Assembly: GCA_964446945.1 (NCBI GenBank)
Contig: CAYUQO010000002.1
Coordinates: 310,001-374,000, forward strand
Length of the DNA stretch: 64,000 nt
Reading direction: 5' to 3'
Origin: CAIYRG01 sp964446945
GTDB taxonomy: Bacteria; Pseudomonadota; Alphaproteobacteria; Micropepsales; Micropepsaceae
Below the pieces are notes generated by a model, which saw only the letters and a program-made list of their open reading frames with translations, was not told the DNA's origin and did no database searches. This document shows, one piece after another, positions 33,957 through 42,730 of the stretch (its first letter is position 1; every line of letters starts with the position of its first letter). The translations under genes were made by a program, and so were the position numbers.

Positions 33957-34604
33957 ATGAAAACATCAGCTATTGTTGCGGGCCTCAGCATCGCGCTCGC
34001 AGTGCCGGTGATTGCCGCCGAGGCCGTGCGCTTTCCTCCGATGCCGGTGGATCAATATTCCGCGCAGCAGAAGCAATTTGCCGACCTGATGAAGCAGCCG
34101 CCGCGCAACGGCAACGTGGTCAATGCGCCCTTCAAAGTCTACTTCCGCAGCCCCGAATTCGGACTGCATGCCATTGGCATGTCGGATTATTTGCGCTGGG
34201 GAACGCAATTTGACCAGAAGCAGACCGAGTTCATCATCCTGCTCTCGGCGCGCCAATCCGACAGCGGCTATATCTGGCATGCGCATTATGCACTGGCTTT
34301 GAAGGCCGGCTTGGATCCCGCAATTCCCGTCGCGATTGCCGCCGGGAAACGTCCTGGAGGCCTGAGCGACGATCAAAATCTGCTCTATGACCTGATCACC
34401 GAGACCTACCGTGATCATGTCGTTTCGGACGCGACATATGATGCGGCGGTGAAGCGTTTCGGCGAAAAGGGCGTGACAGACGCGATCGGTCTTGCCGGTT
34501 ATTACGGGATTACGGCCATGGCGCTCGCGGTGGCGAAGGCCACTTATCCGGCCGGCCCTGAGCCGAAACTCGAAAACATCGCGCAAGTCTTTCCGGCAAA
34601 ATAG
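33957..34604 (+). CDS. exported carboxymuconolactone decarboxylase-family protein
   Basis: Protein of 215 aa with a signal peptide (MKTSAIVAGLSIALAVPVIAA) and an all-helical carboxymuconolactone decarboxylase/AhpD-like domain (FIILLSARQSDSGYIWHAHYALALKAGL). The CxxC pair of AhpD-type peroxidases is absent, so a redox role is unlikely. Exported members are mostly uncharacterised. ATG 33957 follows GGGAGGA; the frame is open another 600 nt upstream, but that part is antisense to the molybdenum enzyme genes. It ends exactly where the convergent GMC oxidoreductase ends. Confidence 0.85.
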   Translation: MKTSAIVAGLSIALAVPVIAAEAVRFPPMPVDQYSAQQKQFADLMKQPPRNGNVVNAPFKVYFRSPEFGLHAIGMSDYLRWGTQFDQKQTEFIILLSARQSDSGYIWHAHYALALKAGLDPAIPVAIAAGKRPGGLSDDQNLLYDLITETYRDHVVSDATYDAAVKRFGEKGVTDAIGLAGYYGITAMALAVAKATYPAGPEPKLENIAQVFPAK

Positions 34605-36209
34605 TCATCCGCGCAGGATCAGTTCGGCGGCTTTTTCGGCGATCATCATGGTCGGCGCGGCCGTGTTGCCCGATGTGATCCGCGGCATCACGGAGGCATC
34701 GGCAATCCGCAGGCCTGCGACACCGCGGACGCGCAAATCCGCGTCGGTGACCGCCATCGGATCACCATCAGCGCCCATATGCGCGGTGCCGACGGGATGA
34801 AATATCGTGGTGCCGATATTCCCGGCAGCATGTTCAAGCTCGGCGTCTGACGCCAAATGCGCGCCGGGCAGGTATTCCTCGGGACGGAATCGCGCCAGCG
34901 CCGGAGCCGCGACGATACGGCGGGTCAGGCGAATGGCATCCACGGCAACACGCCGATCCTCGGGAGTAGAAAGATAATTCGTCACGATTCGCGGCGGATC
35001 GCGGGCATCGCGACTGCGGGCGTGAATGGACCCGCGGCTGGTCGGGCGCAGATTGCAGACGCTGGCGGTGAATGCCGGGAATGCATGCATCGGATCGCCG
35101 AACTTGTCGAGCGACAGAGGCTGAATGTGGAATTGCAGATTAGGAGTTTCATATTCCGGCGCCGACCGGGCGAACGCGCCGAGTTGCGATGGCGCCATGG
35201 CGAGTGGCCCGCGCCGCCAAATCGCATATTCCAGCAGCATGCCCGCGCGTTTTACATAAGAACGGTAATCGACGTTCATCGTGCGAACGCCCGCGACTTT
35301 GTAGATCAGCCGCAATTGCAGGTGGTCCTGAAGATTCTCGCCGAGGCCAGCGAGGTGCTGCACGACCGGAATGCCGAGCGCGCGAAGGTGTTCACCATCG
35401 CCCACACCCGAACGTTCCAGGATGGCAGGAGTAGCCACCGATCCGGCGCAAAGAATCACTTCCTTTGCCGCCGTCAGCACCATCTCCGAACCGACGCGCA
35501 TGGCTCGGACACCGCTTGCACGCCGATTGTCAAAAACGACGCAGTCAACCAGGGCATCGGTAATGATGCGGAGATTGGGCCGTTTCGCTGCCGATCTTAA
35601 GAATGCGCGCGCGGCGGACAGCCGGCGGCCCTTGATCTGGTTGACATGAAAATAGCCGCAACCGGAATTGTTACCGCGATTGAAATCATCCGTGGGCGGA
35701 ATCGCACATTCACCGGCGGCCCGCGCAAAAGCTTCCAAAATCTCCCAGCGCATGCGGGGAGTATCGACATGCCATTCGCCGCCGGCGCCATGAAGTTCCG
35801 ATTGGCCGGCAAAGTGGTCCTGCATCTTACGGAAATGGGGCATCACGTCGCTCCAGCCCCAGCCCGCAAGCCCCAATTGCCGCCAGTGGTCGTAGTCGGC
35901 GGACTGACCGCGCATGTAGATCATGGCATTGATGGCCGATGAACCACCCAGCACCTTGCCGCGTGGATAGGCGAGGCTGCGGCCGTTCAATCCTGGATCA
36001 GGCTCGGTGCGGAACATCCAGTCGGCGCGCGGATTGCCGATCGCGAACAGATAGCCGGCCGGAATGTGGAACCAGATCCAGCGGTCGTGTCCGCCGGCCT
36101 CGATCAGCGCCACGCGATTTCGCGGATCGGCCGAAAGCCGGTTGGCCAGGACGCATCCCGCCGACCCGGCGCCGGCGATGATGTAGTCGAATTCCGGTTC
36201 CACATTCAT
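34605..36209 (-). CDS. GMC-family flavin oxidoreductase (choline dehydrogenase-like)
   Basis: FAD-dependent alcohol dehydrogenase/oxidase of 534 aa. Family motifs: DYIIAGAGSAGCVLANRLS, the GMC signature LAYPRGKVLGGSSAINAMIYMRG, GSVATPAILERSGVG, and the catalytic-His region HPVGTAHMG with VADASVMPRITSGNTAAP at the end. No signal peptide, so it acts in the cytoplasm or at the membrane. The start at 36207-36209 is the first Met before the FAD motif, although the ribosome site is weak. The substrate is an alcohol of unknown identity. Confidence 0.92.
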   Translation of the reverse strand: MNVEPEFDYIIAGAGSAGCVLANRLSADPRNRVALIEAGGHDRWIWFHIPAGYLFAIGNPRADWMFRTEPDPGLNGRSLAYPRGKVLGGSSAINAMIYMRGQSADYDHWRQLGLAGWGWSDVMPHFRKMQDHFAGQSELHGAGGEWHVDTPRMRWEILEAFARAAGECAIPPTDDFNRGNNSGCGYFHVNQIKGRRLSAARAFLRSAAKRPNLRIITDALVDCVVFDNRRASGVRAMRVGSEMVLTAAKEVILCAGSVATPAILERSGVGDGEHLRALGIPVVQHLAGLGENLQDHLQLRLIYKVAGVRTMNVDYRSYVKRAGMLLEYAIWRRGPLAMAPSQLGAFARSAPEYETPNLQFHIQPLSLDKFGDPMHAFPAFTASVCNLRPTSRGSIHARSRDARDPPRIVTNYLSTPEDRRVAVDAIRLTRRIVAAPALARFRPEEYLPGAHLASDAELEHAAGNIGTTIFHPVGTAHMGADGDPMAVTDADLRVRGVAGLRIADASVMPRITSGNTAAPTMMIAEKAAELILRG

Positions 36210-36350
36210 TGTCGATAGAGATAATGCCGCAAAATCAGGGCAGAGAAACACTTAAAGCCGCTACCGGTGATTGACTGAATCGGGTGTTTGACGAAAAATC
36301 CCCCGACTCCGGGGAAAGCGCTTGCCGCGCCTGCAACTGAAGAGGAAGCC

Positions 36351-38009
36351 ATGAACAAGATCAAAATGTCGCTGCTTTTGAGCGCCGCTGCGTTTGTGAT
36401 TGCCGGTACGTCCAGCGTTTTCGCCGCGCCTGCCGCGCTGGAGGGCAAAGTCACTTCGGCCAAAGAAGGCGCGATGGAAGGCGTCCTCGTCACGGCGAAA
36501 AAGGATGGGTCGAACATGTCGCTGACGGTGGTCAGCGATGACAAAGGCCACTACGCCTTTCCGGCCGGCCGGCTCGAACCCGGGCATTACAGCATCAAGA
36601 TTCGCGCCATTGGCTATATCCTGGATGGGCCGCGCGAAGTCGACGTGACGGCGAACGGCGCGACGGCGGATGTCCGGCTGAACGCGACCGACAATATCGC
36701 GCCGCAGCTGACCAATGCGGATTGGCTGCGCAGCGCGCCCGGCACCGACCTCCAGAAGCGCGACGCCGTGGCCTGCGCCACCTGCCACACGCTGTCGCGG
36801 CCCTTCACTTCGGCCTATACCAAGGACCAGTTTGAGCACGATGTGTTTCCGCGCATGGCGCAAATGTCGAGCCAGGCTTTCCCGGTCCTTGTGCAGAAAC
36901 GCATTGTCGCGCGCGATCAGGCACGGACATTCGGCGGCCTTGACCGCCTCGCCACATTCCTTTCTTCGGTGAACCTGTCGAGCACGCCGGAATTCAAATA
37001 TCAGCTCAAAGGTGCTCCGCGTCCGAAAGGCGCCGAGACGCATGTGATCATCACGTCCTACGACCTGCCGCAGAAGACCATGCAGCCGCACGATGCCGTC
37101 ATGGGCGACGACGGTTATGTCTGGGTCTCCGACTTCGGCGAGAACGAGCTGTCGCGGCTCGATCCGAAAACCGGAAAGGTGACGCAATACAAATATCCGC
37201 AGACCCGGCCGGGCGGATATGCCAACGGCAATCTCGATGTCGAATTCGACAAGGACGGCTATCTCTGGCTCGGAATGATGGACCAGACCGGCGCGGCGCG
37301 GTTTGACCGCAAGACCGGCACGTTCAAGTTCTACACCCTGCCGAAGGAACTGCAGGACGACGAGAGCCAGCAGGCGATGGTCGCGCCGGTCAACTGGAAA
37401 GTCGACGGCAAGGTGTGGATCAACAGCGCCGAACAGCCGATCATCACCCGCTTTGACGTCAGTACCGGAAAGTTCGAGCCGTGGAGATTCCCGTTCAAGG
37501 ACCAGCCGAAAGGTCAGACTCACTCTGCATACGGAATTTACACGGATTCCCACAACAATGCCTATCTGCTCGATTTCCCAAGCCAGTACATCTGGAAAAT
37601 CGATGCGAAGACCGGCGCGGTGACGTCCTACAAGACACCGTCGGATTACTCCCGTCCGCGGCGCGGACGCATGGATAATCAGGATCGGCTGTGGTTCGCC
37701 GAATGGCGCGCCGACAAGGTTGCGATGTTCGACACCAAATCCGGAGAATTCATGGAATTCCCGGTGCCGGGACAATATTCGGCGCCGTATGACGCACAGG
37801 TCGACAAGACCGGCATCGTCTGGACCGATAACATGATGGACGACCATGTGACGCGCATCGATCCGAAAACCGGACGCACGGTGCAATATCTGATGCCGAT
37901 TGAAACCAATGCCCGGCGCATTGCGGTCGACAATTACGGCGCGAAGCCGAGCCTGTGGATCGGCGCCAATCACCAGGCCATCGTGATGCATGTCGAGCCA
38001 CTCGAATAG
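36351..38009 (+). CDS. exported carboxypeptidase-regulatory / cytochrome c / Vgb-like propeller fusion A
   Basis: Protein of 552 aa with four parts. A signal peptide ends near residue 26. A carboxypeptidase-regulatory-like beta-sandwich follows (about 30-110: LEGKVTSAKEGAMEGVLVTAKK, DDKGHYAFPAGRLEPGHYSI). A haem-binding CATCH sits at 142-146 within a short cytochrome-like segment (about 120-215). A virginiamycin-B-lyase-like propeller runs from about 225 to the end (YVWVSDFGENELSRLDPKTG, WIWxA-type repeats). Single-haem placement between these domains is unusual. A paralogue lies at 56122. Activity is unknown; sugar, peptide or lactone binding is possible. The start follows AGAGGAAG, and a strong terminator ends the gene. 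Confidence 0.85.
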   Translation: MNKIKMSLLLSAAAFVIAGTSSVFAAPAALEGKVTSAKEGAMEGVLVTAKKDGSNMSLTVVSDDKGHYAFPAGRLEPGHYSIKIRAIGYILDGPREVDVTANGATADVRLNATDNIAPQLTNADWLRSAPGTDLQKRDAVACATCHTLSRPFTSAYTKDQFEHDVFPRMAQMSSQAFPVLVQKRIVARDQARTFGGLDRLATFLSSVNLSSTPEFKYQLKGAPRPKGAETHVIITSYDLPQKTMQPHDAVMGDDGYVWVSDFGENELSRLDPKTGKVTQYKYPQTRPGGYANGNLDVEFDKDGYLWLGMMDQTGAARFDRKTGTFKFYTLPKELQDDESQQAMVAPVNWKVDGKVWINSAEQPIITRFDVSTGKFEPWRFPFKDQPKGQTHSAYGIYTDSHNNAYLLDFPSQYIWKIDAKTGAVTSYKTPSDYSRPRRGRMDNQDRLWFAEWRADKVAMFDTKSGEFMEFPVPGQYSAPYDAQVDKTGIVWTDNMMDDHVTRIDPKTGRTVQYLMPIETNARRIAVDNYGAKPSLWIGANHQAIVMHVEPLE

Positions 38010-38026
38010 CGAGCGGGGTTAAAGTA

Positions 38027-38060
38027 ACGGCCCTCCTTCTCGCGAAGGAGGGCCGTTTTG
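38027..38060 (+). terminator. rho-independent terminator
   Basis: A 13-bp perfect stem (ACGGCCCTCCTTC / GAAGGAGGGCCGT, 38027-38039 and 38044-38056) with a four-base loop is followed by TTTTGTTTTG. It lies 17 nt after the stop of fusion protein A. On the opposite strand the following bases are AT-rich but lack a clear T-tract, so it mainly serves the plus strand. Confidence 0.95.
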
Positions 38061-38080
38061 TTTTGCGGTAAGAAGCCGCG

Positions 38081-38515
38081 TTACGAGACGGGTTTTCCCG
38101 GATTGGGCGCGAGAATGCAGTCGGTCTCGATCGGCACATTGGCCGCGCCGCGCAATATGCGGCGGTCTCGCGAAACCAGCCGGTAGCCGGGCTTGCTGCA
38201 CGTCACCTGCACGCGCTTTGGATCCACGCTCTTGGAGAAACCCGGGATTTTGTAATGGCCCATGTTGTCGGCCTGGACCACGAAGCTGGAACCTGAAGCC
38301 GTCGTTGCAGTGATAGTCGCATTGGAGATCAGCCTGCCGTGCGAATCCCGCACGAACCCAAAATAGGGCACGCCTTCATCGGCATTGGTTTGCCAAGTCG
38401 CGCTGAGTTCTTCAAAAAAGTCGCCGCCATTGGCGAATGCCGGCACAGCGGCCAGCAGCCCCACAGCGATCACGGTCGCAGCGATCGGCAATGCACCCGA
38501 ATTCCGTCCGGTCAT
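38081..38515 (-). CDS. small exported carboxypeptidase-regulatory-like protein B
   Basis: Protein of 144 aa with a signal peptide (to AVPAFA) and a single beta-sandwich domain like the regulatory domain of carboxypeptidase D (GFVRDSHGRLISNATITATTASG; ADNMGHYKIPGFSKSVDP). It is clearly paralogous to the protein at 39576: both share FANGGDFF[EN]EL, VP[YF]FG[FW]VRDSHG, and a C-terminal Cys pair region (VTCSKPGYR, ETDC versus VECAKAGYR, EVDC) that could form a disulfide. The function is not known. The pair flanks two small membrane-protein genes. Confidence 0.75.
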   Translation of the reverse strand: MTGRNSGALPIAATVIAVGLLAAVPAFANGGDFFEELSATWQTNADEGVPYFGFVRDSHGRLISNATITATTASGSSFVVQADNMGHYKIPGFSKSVDPKRVQVTCSKPGYRLVSRDRRILRGAANVPIETDCILAPNPGKPVS

Positions 38516-38563
38516 GACCTGTCTCCGGCACTAGAGCACTGGCCGGAATATAGGACCGAAGGC

Positions 38564-38947
38564 TCAGCTAAACCAGATCGGCTTCCAGCCCGTGACGAAC
38601 CACGCCAGTTCCCAGTTCAACAGGAACACGAAGGCACAGATCGGAACGACCCAGACCAAAGTCGCCCAGATGTTCCGGAACGCGCGTTCGGGAAGAACCA
38701 ACGCGATCAGTGCGAAGACCAGTCCGACCAGCACAGAGGATGCAATCCATCCGTACCACCACATCGGCGGACCGCTGTTGTCGTTCCCGGTCACCAGAAG
38801 CCACTTCCACTGATCGATCGCGGGAAAGTAGGTGAACAGCGGCCAGGATACGGTCGACGTGTTTCCCGTGAAGGAATAGCCCGGCGCGTAAAACAGCGCG
38901 AACCCGATGGCAAATGCGGGGAATACCCGTGCAGCGATCTTGTTCAT
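38564..38947 (-). CDS. small membrane protein of unknown function, three to four helices
   Basis: Protein of 127 aa with hydrophobic segments near residues 8-25, 65-85 and 95-115, rich in Trp (WPLF, QWKWLL, MWWYGWIASS, NWELAWFVTGWKP). No family recognised. Its start codon shares one base with the stop of the upstream membrane-protein gene, so the two are translationally coupled and probably form a complex. Many aromatic residues suggest a membrane protein near haem or quinone, but this is only a guess. Confidence 0.72.
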   Translation of the reverse strand: MNKIAARVFPAFAIGFALFYAPGYSFTGNTSTVSWPLFTYFPAIDQWKWLLVTGNDNSGPPMWWYGWIASSVLVGLVFALIALVLPERAFRNIWATLVWVVPICAFVFLLNWELAWFVTGWKPIWFS

Positions 38948-39402
38948 CAGGTGAATCCTCTGACGTTATTCAGAATGTGACCGGCGATGAAATTATACCA
39001 GATCGTGACGAACAGGATCGCGGTCAGCGCGCGACGCGTCACCGGGAATTCCGGGGCCTTCTTCCAGAAGTAGTAATATGACGGCAGCAGCGCGAGGCAG
39101 ATCGCGGCGAAGTTCTCCTTCACCTCGAACAGGCCGATCGCATAGGTCAGTTGCAGATCCTGCAACGGCGGGCGGACAAACACGCGATAGGTCGGATACA
39201 GAAATGCGCCGATCACAAACACCGTGCAGTACAGAGTCAGGATCGCGTTGACGTAGCCCTGCGAATTGGCGACGCGCATGCGCGCAACGAAATTCGCCTG
39301 GCCCGGACGGCGGGGCCAAAACACGCCCAGCGCCTGATGGGTGATCGCACCCACCAGAAACATGGCCAGGATGCCATGGACAATCAGCAATGCAGTAATC
39401 AT
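38947..39402 (-). CDS. four-helix membrane protein of unknown function
   Basis: Protein of 151 aa with four hydrophobic segments. His residues lie in helix 1 (LLIVHGILAMFLVGAITHQALG) and near the end (FIAGHILNNV), positions that could ligate haem. No family recognised. ATG 39400-39402 follows a run of G (GGGGGG); the frame continues upstream to 39480 without a ribosome site. It overlaps the next membrane-protein gene by one base, and the two small exported proteins lie on either side. Confidence 0.72.
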   Translation of the reverse strand: MITALLIVHGILAMFLVGAITHQALGVFWPRRPGQANFVARMRVANSQGYVNAILTLYCTVFVIGAFLYPTYRVFVRPPLQDLQLTYAIGLFEVKENFAAICLALLPSYYYFWKKAPEFPVTRRALTAILFVTIWYNFIAGHILNNVRGFT

Positions 39403-39575
39403 GTACCCCCCTGTCAGAGCACGCCCATCGCGTGTCTCTCTTGCTGAGGTCTCCTCCAGACAACGGCCGCACGCATGCAACCGCTATCCTTCGGGCCGAT
39501 CTTGCACGAAGCGATTCGCAGATTGCAACGCAATTCTCAGATGACGGAACGAAAACTTCTTGTGTCTGTACAGCC

Positions 39576-40016
39576 TTAGCTGATCGGACCGGTTTGCTGC
39601 ATTCTGCAGTCCACTTCGACCGGCGCCTTGGGCATCGTCCGCATGATTCGGCGGTCCATTGCCTGCGTGCGATAGCCGGCCTTGGCACACTCGACCAGCA
39701 CCTTTTTCGGATCGACGTCTTTCCCAAGCCCCGGGATTTTGAAGTGGCCAAGATTGTCGGAGATGATGGTCACCGCTTCACCGTCGACGCCACCGACCAC
39801 TGTCGCGGTGACGATCGCGCGGGGAATTGCCTTGCCGTGTGAGTCGCGAACCCAGCCGAAGAAGGGCACGCCGGTATCGGCATTGGCGCCCCAGCTTTCC
39901 GACAGTTCATTGAAGAAGTCGCCGCCATTGGCGAAAGCGGGTAGCGAGATAAATGCGCTGGCGGCCAATCCGAGTGCCGCGACGCTGCTCATGCCGATCC
40001 ATGATTTCATCTTCAT
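39576..40016 (-). CDS. small exported carboxypeptidase-regulatory-like protein A
   Basis: Protein of 146 aa with a signal peptide (MKMKSWIGMSSVAALGLAASAFISLPAFA) and one carboxypeptidase-regulatory-like beta-sandwich (GWVRDSHGKAIPRAIVTATVVGG; SDNLGHFKIPGLGKDVDPKKV). Paralogue of the protein at 38081 with the same Cys positions. It is the first gene of the island, 173 nt before the membrane-protein pair, and AGAGG precedes the start. The DNLGHFKIPG segment also resembles the regulatory domain of fusion A (DDKGHYAFPAG), linking the island with the neighbouring haem-propeller. Confidence 0.75.
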   Translation of the reverse strand: MKMKSWIGMSSVAALGLAASAFISLPAFANGGDFFNELSESWGANADTGVPFFGWVRDSHGKAIPRAIVTATVVGGVDGEAVTIISDNLGHFKIPGLGKDVDPKKVLVECAKAGYRTQAMDRRIMRTMPKAPVEVDCRMQQTGPIS

Positions 40017-40138
40017 ATCCGCCTCTTCTGGTCCAAAATGGGTCTCGCGCCCCAGATGCGTGAGACAGAAACGTAGCCGCCATTATATAGGCATCGGCAC
40101 TGGCTCGCCAAGGCAAAAACCGGCGGAACTCGTGGCAA

Positions 40139-41629
40139 TCAGGCGGCGATGATTTCCTGCGCCGCCCGCTCGCCGGACCACAGCGCACCCTCCATCCAGC
40201 CATTCCAGGGTGACAAATGTTCGCCCGCGAAATGCACCCGGCCTTCGGCCTTGCCCATGACGTCGGCCCAAGCGGACATTTGACCCGGCTTGAACACGGA
40301 AAATGCACCACCCGCGAACGGATCTTCACCCCAGATTTGTACAAAGCTTTTGCCGGTTTGATTTGGCATCTCCGGGAAGGCCTCGGCCGCCAGTCGCACC
40401 CCGAATTCCGTCTGCGCCTTATCCGGAAGTTTAATTAACTTGGCTTCGATCTGGTCGTCCCCGGTGGTGAGCGAAATCAGGCCAGACTTCCCGCGCTGCC
40501 CGAAACTCATGTCCCAGATGTCGGCCGGACCATCGGTGCGCGCGCTGCCATTCAGGGCTTCTGTGGCCCAGAACCGCGTGGCGGTTTGCAGCAGAAACCG
40601 CGACGCGTCGAAATAGGTCAGTTGGTTGACGACCCGCATCTTTTCCGATGACAGCGGAGGATTCAGGGCGACTTTGCGCAGCATGGAAAACGGTAGGGCC
40701 AGAACCGCGCGATCGGCGGCGATGACATCCATGTGGCCGCCGGTCGCGCAGTAGGCGCGGACTTCATGGTCGCTCATCTCCAGTCTGGTGAGCCGGCAAT
40801 TGTACCGAATCGGCGCACCGGCTGACGCGGCGATTCCCCGCGGCAAGCGATCCATGCCGCCTTCGATTTTGAAATATTGCCGCGAATCGCGATGCAGCAT
40901 GATTTGCTGCAGCATGAAGAGCGCCGAGAATTCGCTCGAATCGCCGCCCAGCATGATCAACTGGATGGCAGCCGGGCTTGCACCCTGCGATGCCAGCCAT
41001 GCAGGCCAGGTCAGCCGGTCAAAGGACCTCCACCGGGGATCGGCGAGATTGACATCGCTCTTGCCCAGTTCATCCGGCACTCCGGCAACATATTTCCGCA
41101 ATAATTCGGGGGCCGGAAGATTGCGTTCGTCGCGGTGAAGCCCAGCGACCAGCCTGTCTCCTGCCGCAGCATCCGAACGCGCGCGTTTACCACCGACGGA
41201 AAGCATCGACAAACCGGAATCGGGCGCGAACGGCACCAGCGAAAGCTTGAGATCATTCACCCAATGCAGGACATATTCATGGGTTTCGGCGATTCGTGCT
41301 GCCCCGAGTTCGCCGTATATGCCGTCATCGAAAAACCCGCGCAGCGTCCGAACGCGTCCGCCCGGCTGGTCCCTTGCCTCGATGACGGTCACGCGCTTGC
41401 CGGCTTCGCGCAGACGATATGCCGCGACGAGCCCCGCCAATCCTGCGCCGACGACCACAACCGATTCGCGGCGCGCCGGTGCGGCGCGTCCGGACGCCGC
41501 ATATAGCGGTAATCCGGCAAGCGCGGTCGCGCTTCGTTTGAGAAATGTGCGTCGCGACTCGCCAGTTCTGTTGCGCTTGAATTCAGACACGGCCGGCAGA
41601 TTCAATAGTTCGACTGTCTGTTCTATCAT
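40139..41629 (-). CDS. Tat-exported flavin monoamine oxidase-family protein
   Basis: FAD amine-oxidase-family protein of 496 aa. The twin-arginine signal is GESRRTFLKRSATALAGLPL, preceded by about 25 residues when read from ATG 41627-41629; the true start could lie elsewhere, since the ribosome site is weak. The FAD motif VVVVGAGLAGLVAAYRLREAG is followed by ARDQPGGRVRTLRG. The C-terminal FAD contact is FAGEHLSPWNGWMEGALWSGERAA. It should oxidise an amine or amino acid in the periplasm. The start overlaps the leader of the divergent binding-protein gene. Confidence 0.88.
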   Translation of the reverse strand: MIEQTVELLNLPAVSEFKRNRTGESRRTFLKRSATALAGLPLYAASGRAAPARRESVVVVGAGLAGLVAAYRLREAGKRVTVIEARDQPGGRVRTLRGFFDDGIYGELGAARIAETHEYVLHWVNDLKLSLVPFAPDSGLSMLSVGGKRARSDAAAGDRLVAGLHRDERNLPAPELLRKYVAGVPDELGKSDVNLADPRWRSFDRLTWPAWLASQGASPAAIQLIMLGGDSSEFSALFMLQQIMLHRDSRQYFKIEGGMDRLPRGIAASAGAPIRYNCRLTRLEMSDHEVRAYCATGGHMDVIAADRAVLALPFSMLRKVALNPPLSSEKMRVVNQLTYFDASRFLLQTATRFWATEALNGSARTDGPADIWDMSFGQRGKSGLISLTTGDDQIEAKLIKLPDKAQTEFGVRLAAEAFPEMPNQTGKSFVQIWGEDPFAGGAFSVFKPGQMSAWADVMGKAEGRVHFAGEHLSPWNGWMEGALWSGERAAQEIIAA

Positions 41630-41657
41630 GTCCGGGTTGCCGACACCGAACCGATCC

Positions 41658-42668
41658 ATGCGCGCCCATTTTGCTGCACTCCTGGCCCTGACACTTTCGG
41701 CGCTGTTCGCCGCACCGGCCGCCGCCGGCGAAAGGCTCGATTCCATCCGTCAGAAAGGCTTTCTCACTTGCGGTGTGGGGGCGGATGTCCCCGGCTTTTC
41801 GCACCGCGGGCCCGACGGACAATGGACGGGGTTTGACGTCAGTATCTGCAAAGCCATAGGCGCTGCGATTTTCGGCATGCCGGGTAAAGTCGTTTTCCGC
41901 CCGATCGATACGCTCGAAACGTTTCTGCGCGAACCCGACATCGATGTGGTGCTGCGTGGCCTGACCTGGACGTCGGGGCGGGAAACGCAAGGTAATCTGC
42001 GCTTTGGCCCGATCATCCTGTACGACGGTCAATCATTTCTCGTGCCGAAGAAGCTCAACATTTCGGCGCCTGAACAGCTGGCCGGAAAGCGAATTTGCGT
42101 TTCGACGGATGCCGAATTCCTTGGTGGGCTGCGGAATTATTTTCGCGAGCACAATCTGACGCTGAATGCGGTGATCAAGGACCATCGCGCCGAATCAGAA
42201 GCGGCTCTGTTTGCCGGTCAATGTGACGCCATGACTGCGGATTCCTCTGAACTCGCCGAAGCACTGATCGGCCGGGCAACACATCCGGAGGATTACGTGA
42301 TCCTGCCGCAGCAAATTTCGAAAGAACCGCTCGCACCCCTGCTGCGCAAGGGCGATGACGAATTCTTTGACGCGGTCCGCTGGGCGATATTCGCGCTCAT
42401 CAATGCCGAAGAGCTTGGAATCGCTGAAGATAATCTCGACAGCCAGCGCAAGCGCCAGGATCCGGACGGGAGGGCATTCTTCACCGCGCCGAATCACGCA
42501 AATCGCGCGCTCGCAAAAGACTGGGCCACGGCCGCTGTCCTGGCTGCGGGAAATTATGGGGAGATCTTCGCCCGTAATCTTGGGAGTCTGAGCAGGGCGA
42601 AGCTCGACCGCGGGCTTAACATACCCTGGTCCAGAGGAGGCCTGTTTTACGCCCCCCCCATTCGCTAA
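41658..42668 (+). CDS. amino-acid ABC transporter periplasmic binding protein (orphan)
   Basis: Solute-binding protein family 3, 336 aa, with a signal peptide (MRAHFAALLALTLSALFAAPAAAG). Family features: LTCGVGADVPGFSHRGPDGQWTGFDVSICKAIGAAIFG, LRGLTWTSGRE, and LAGKRICVSTDAEF. It resembles the general L-amino-acid binding protein AapJ. No permease or ATPase genes follow, so it must dock with a transporter encoded elsewhere or act as a sensor. An ATG 30 nt upstream is in frame; I chose 41658 because the signal peptide fits best. Divergent from the amine-oxidase-like gene, which may share its amino-acid or amine substrate. Confidence 0.87.
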   Translation: MRAHFAALLALTLSALFAAPAAAGERLDSIRQKGFLTCGVGADVPGFSHRGPDGQWTGFDVSICKAIGAAIFGMPGKVVFRPIDTLETFLREPDIDVVLRGLTWTSGRETQGNLRFGPIILYDGQSFLVPKKLNISAPEQLAGKRICVSTDAEFLGGLRNYFREHNLTLNAVIKDHRAESEAALFAGQCDAMTADSSELAEALIGRATHPEDYVILPQQISKEPLAPLLRKGDDEFFDAVRWAIFALINAEELGIAEDNLDSQRKRQDPDGRAFFTAPNHANRALAKDWATAAVLAAGNYGEIFARNLGSLSRAKLDRGLNIPWSRGGLFYAPPIR

Positions 42669-42730
42669 ATTCGTGATGCAACCACTAACCCCCTACGGCG
42701 TTTTGGTTCGAACGCGCGCGAGGGACAGCA

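Noticed and set aside
36261..37991. 576-codon open frame on the minus strand
   Set aside because: It runs opposite to the fusion A gene, which has a signal peptide, haem motif and propeller repeats. The antisense translation shows no domain.
42706..42714. GGTTCGAAC, resembling a tRNA T-loop
   Set aside because: The bases on either side do not pair to form a T-arm, and no anticodon or acceptor stem can be drawn.
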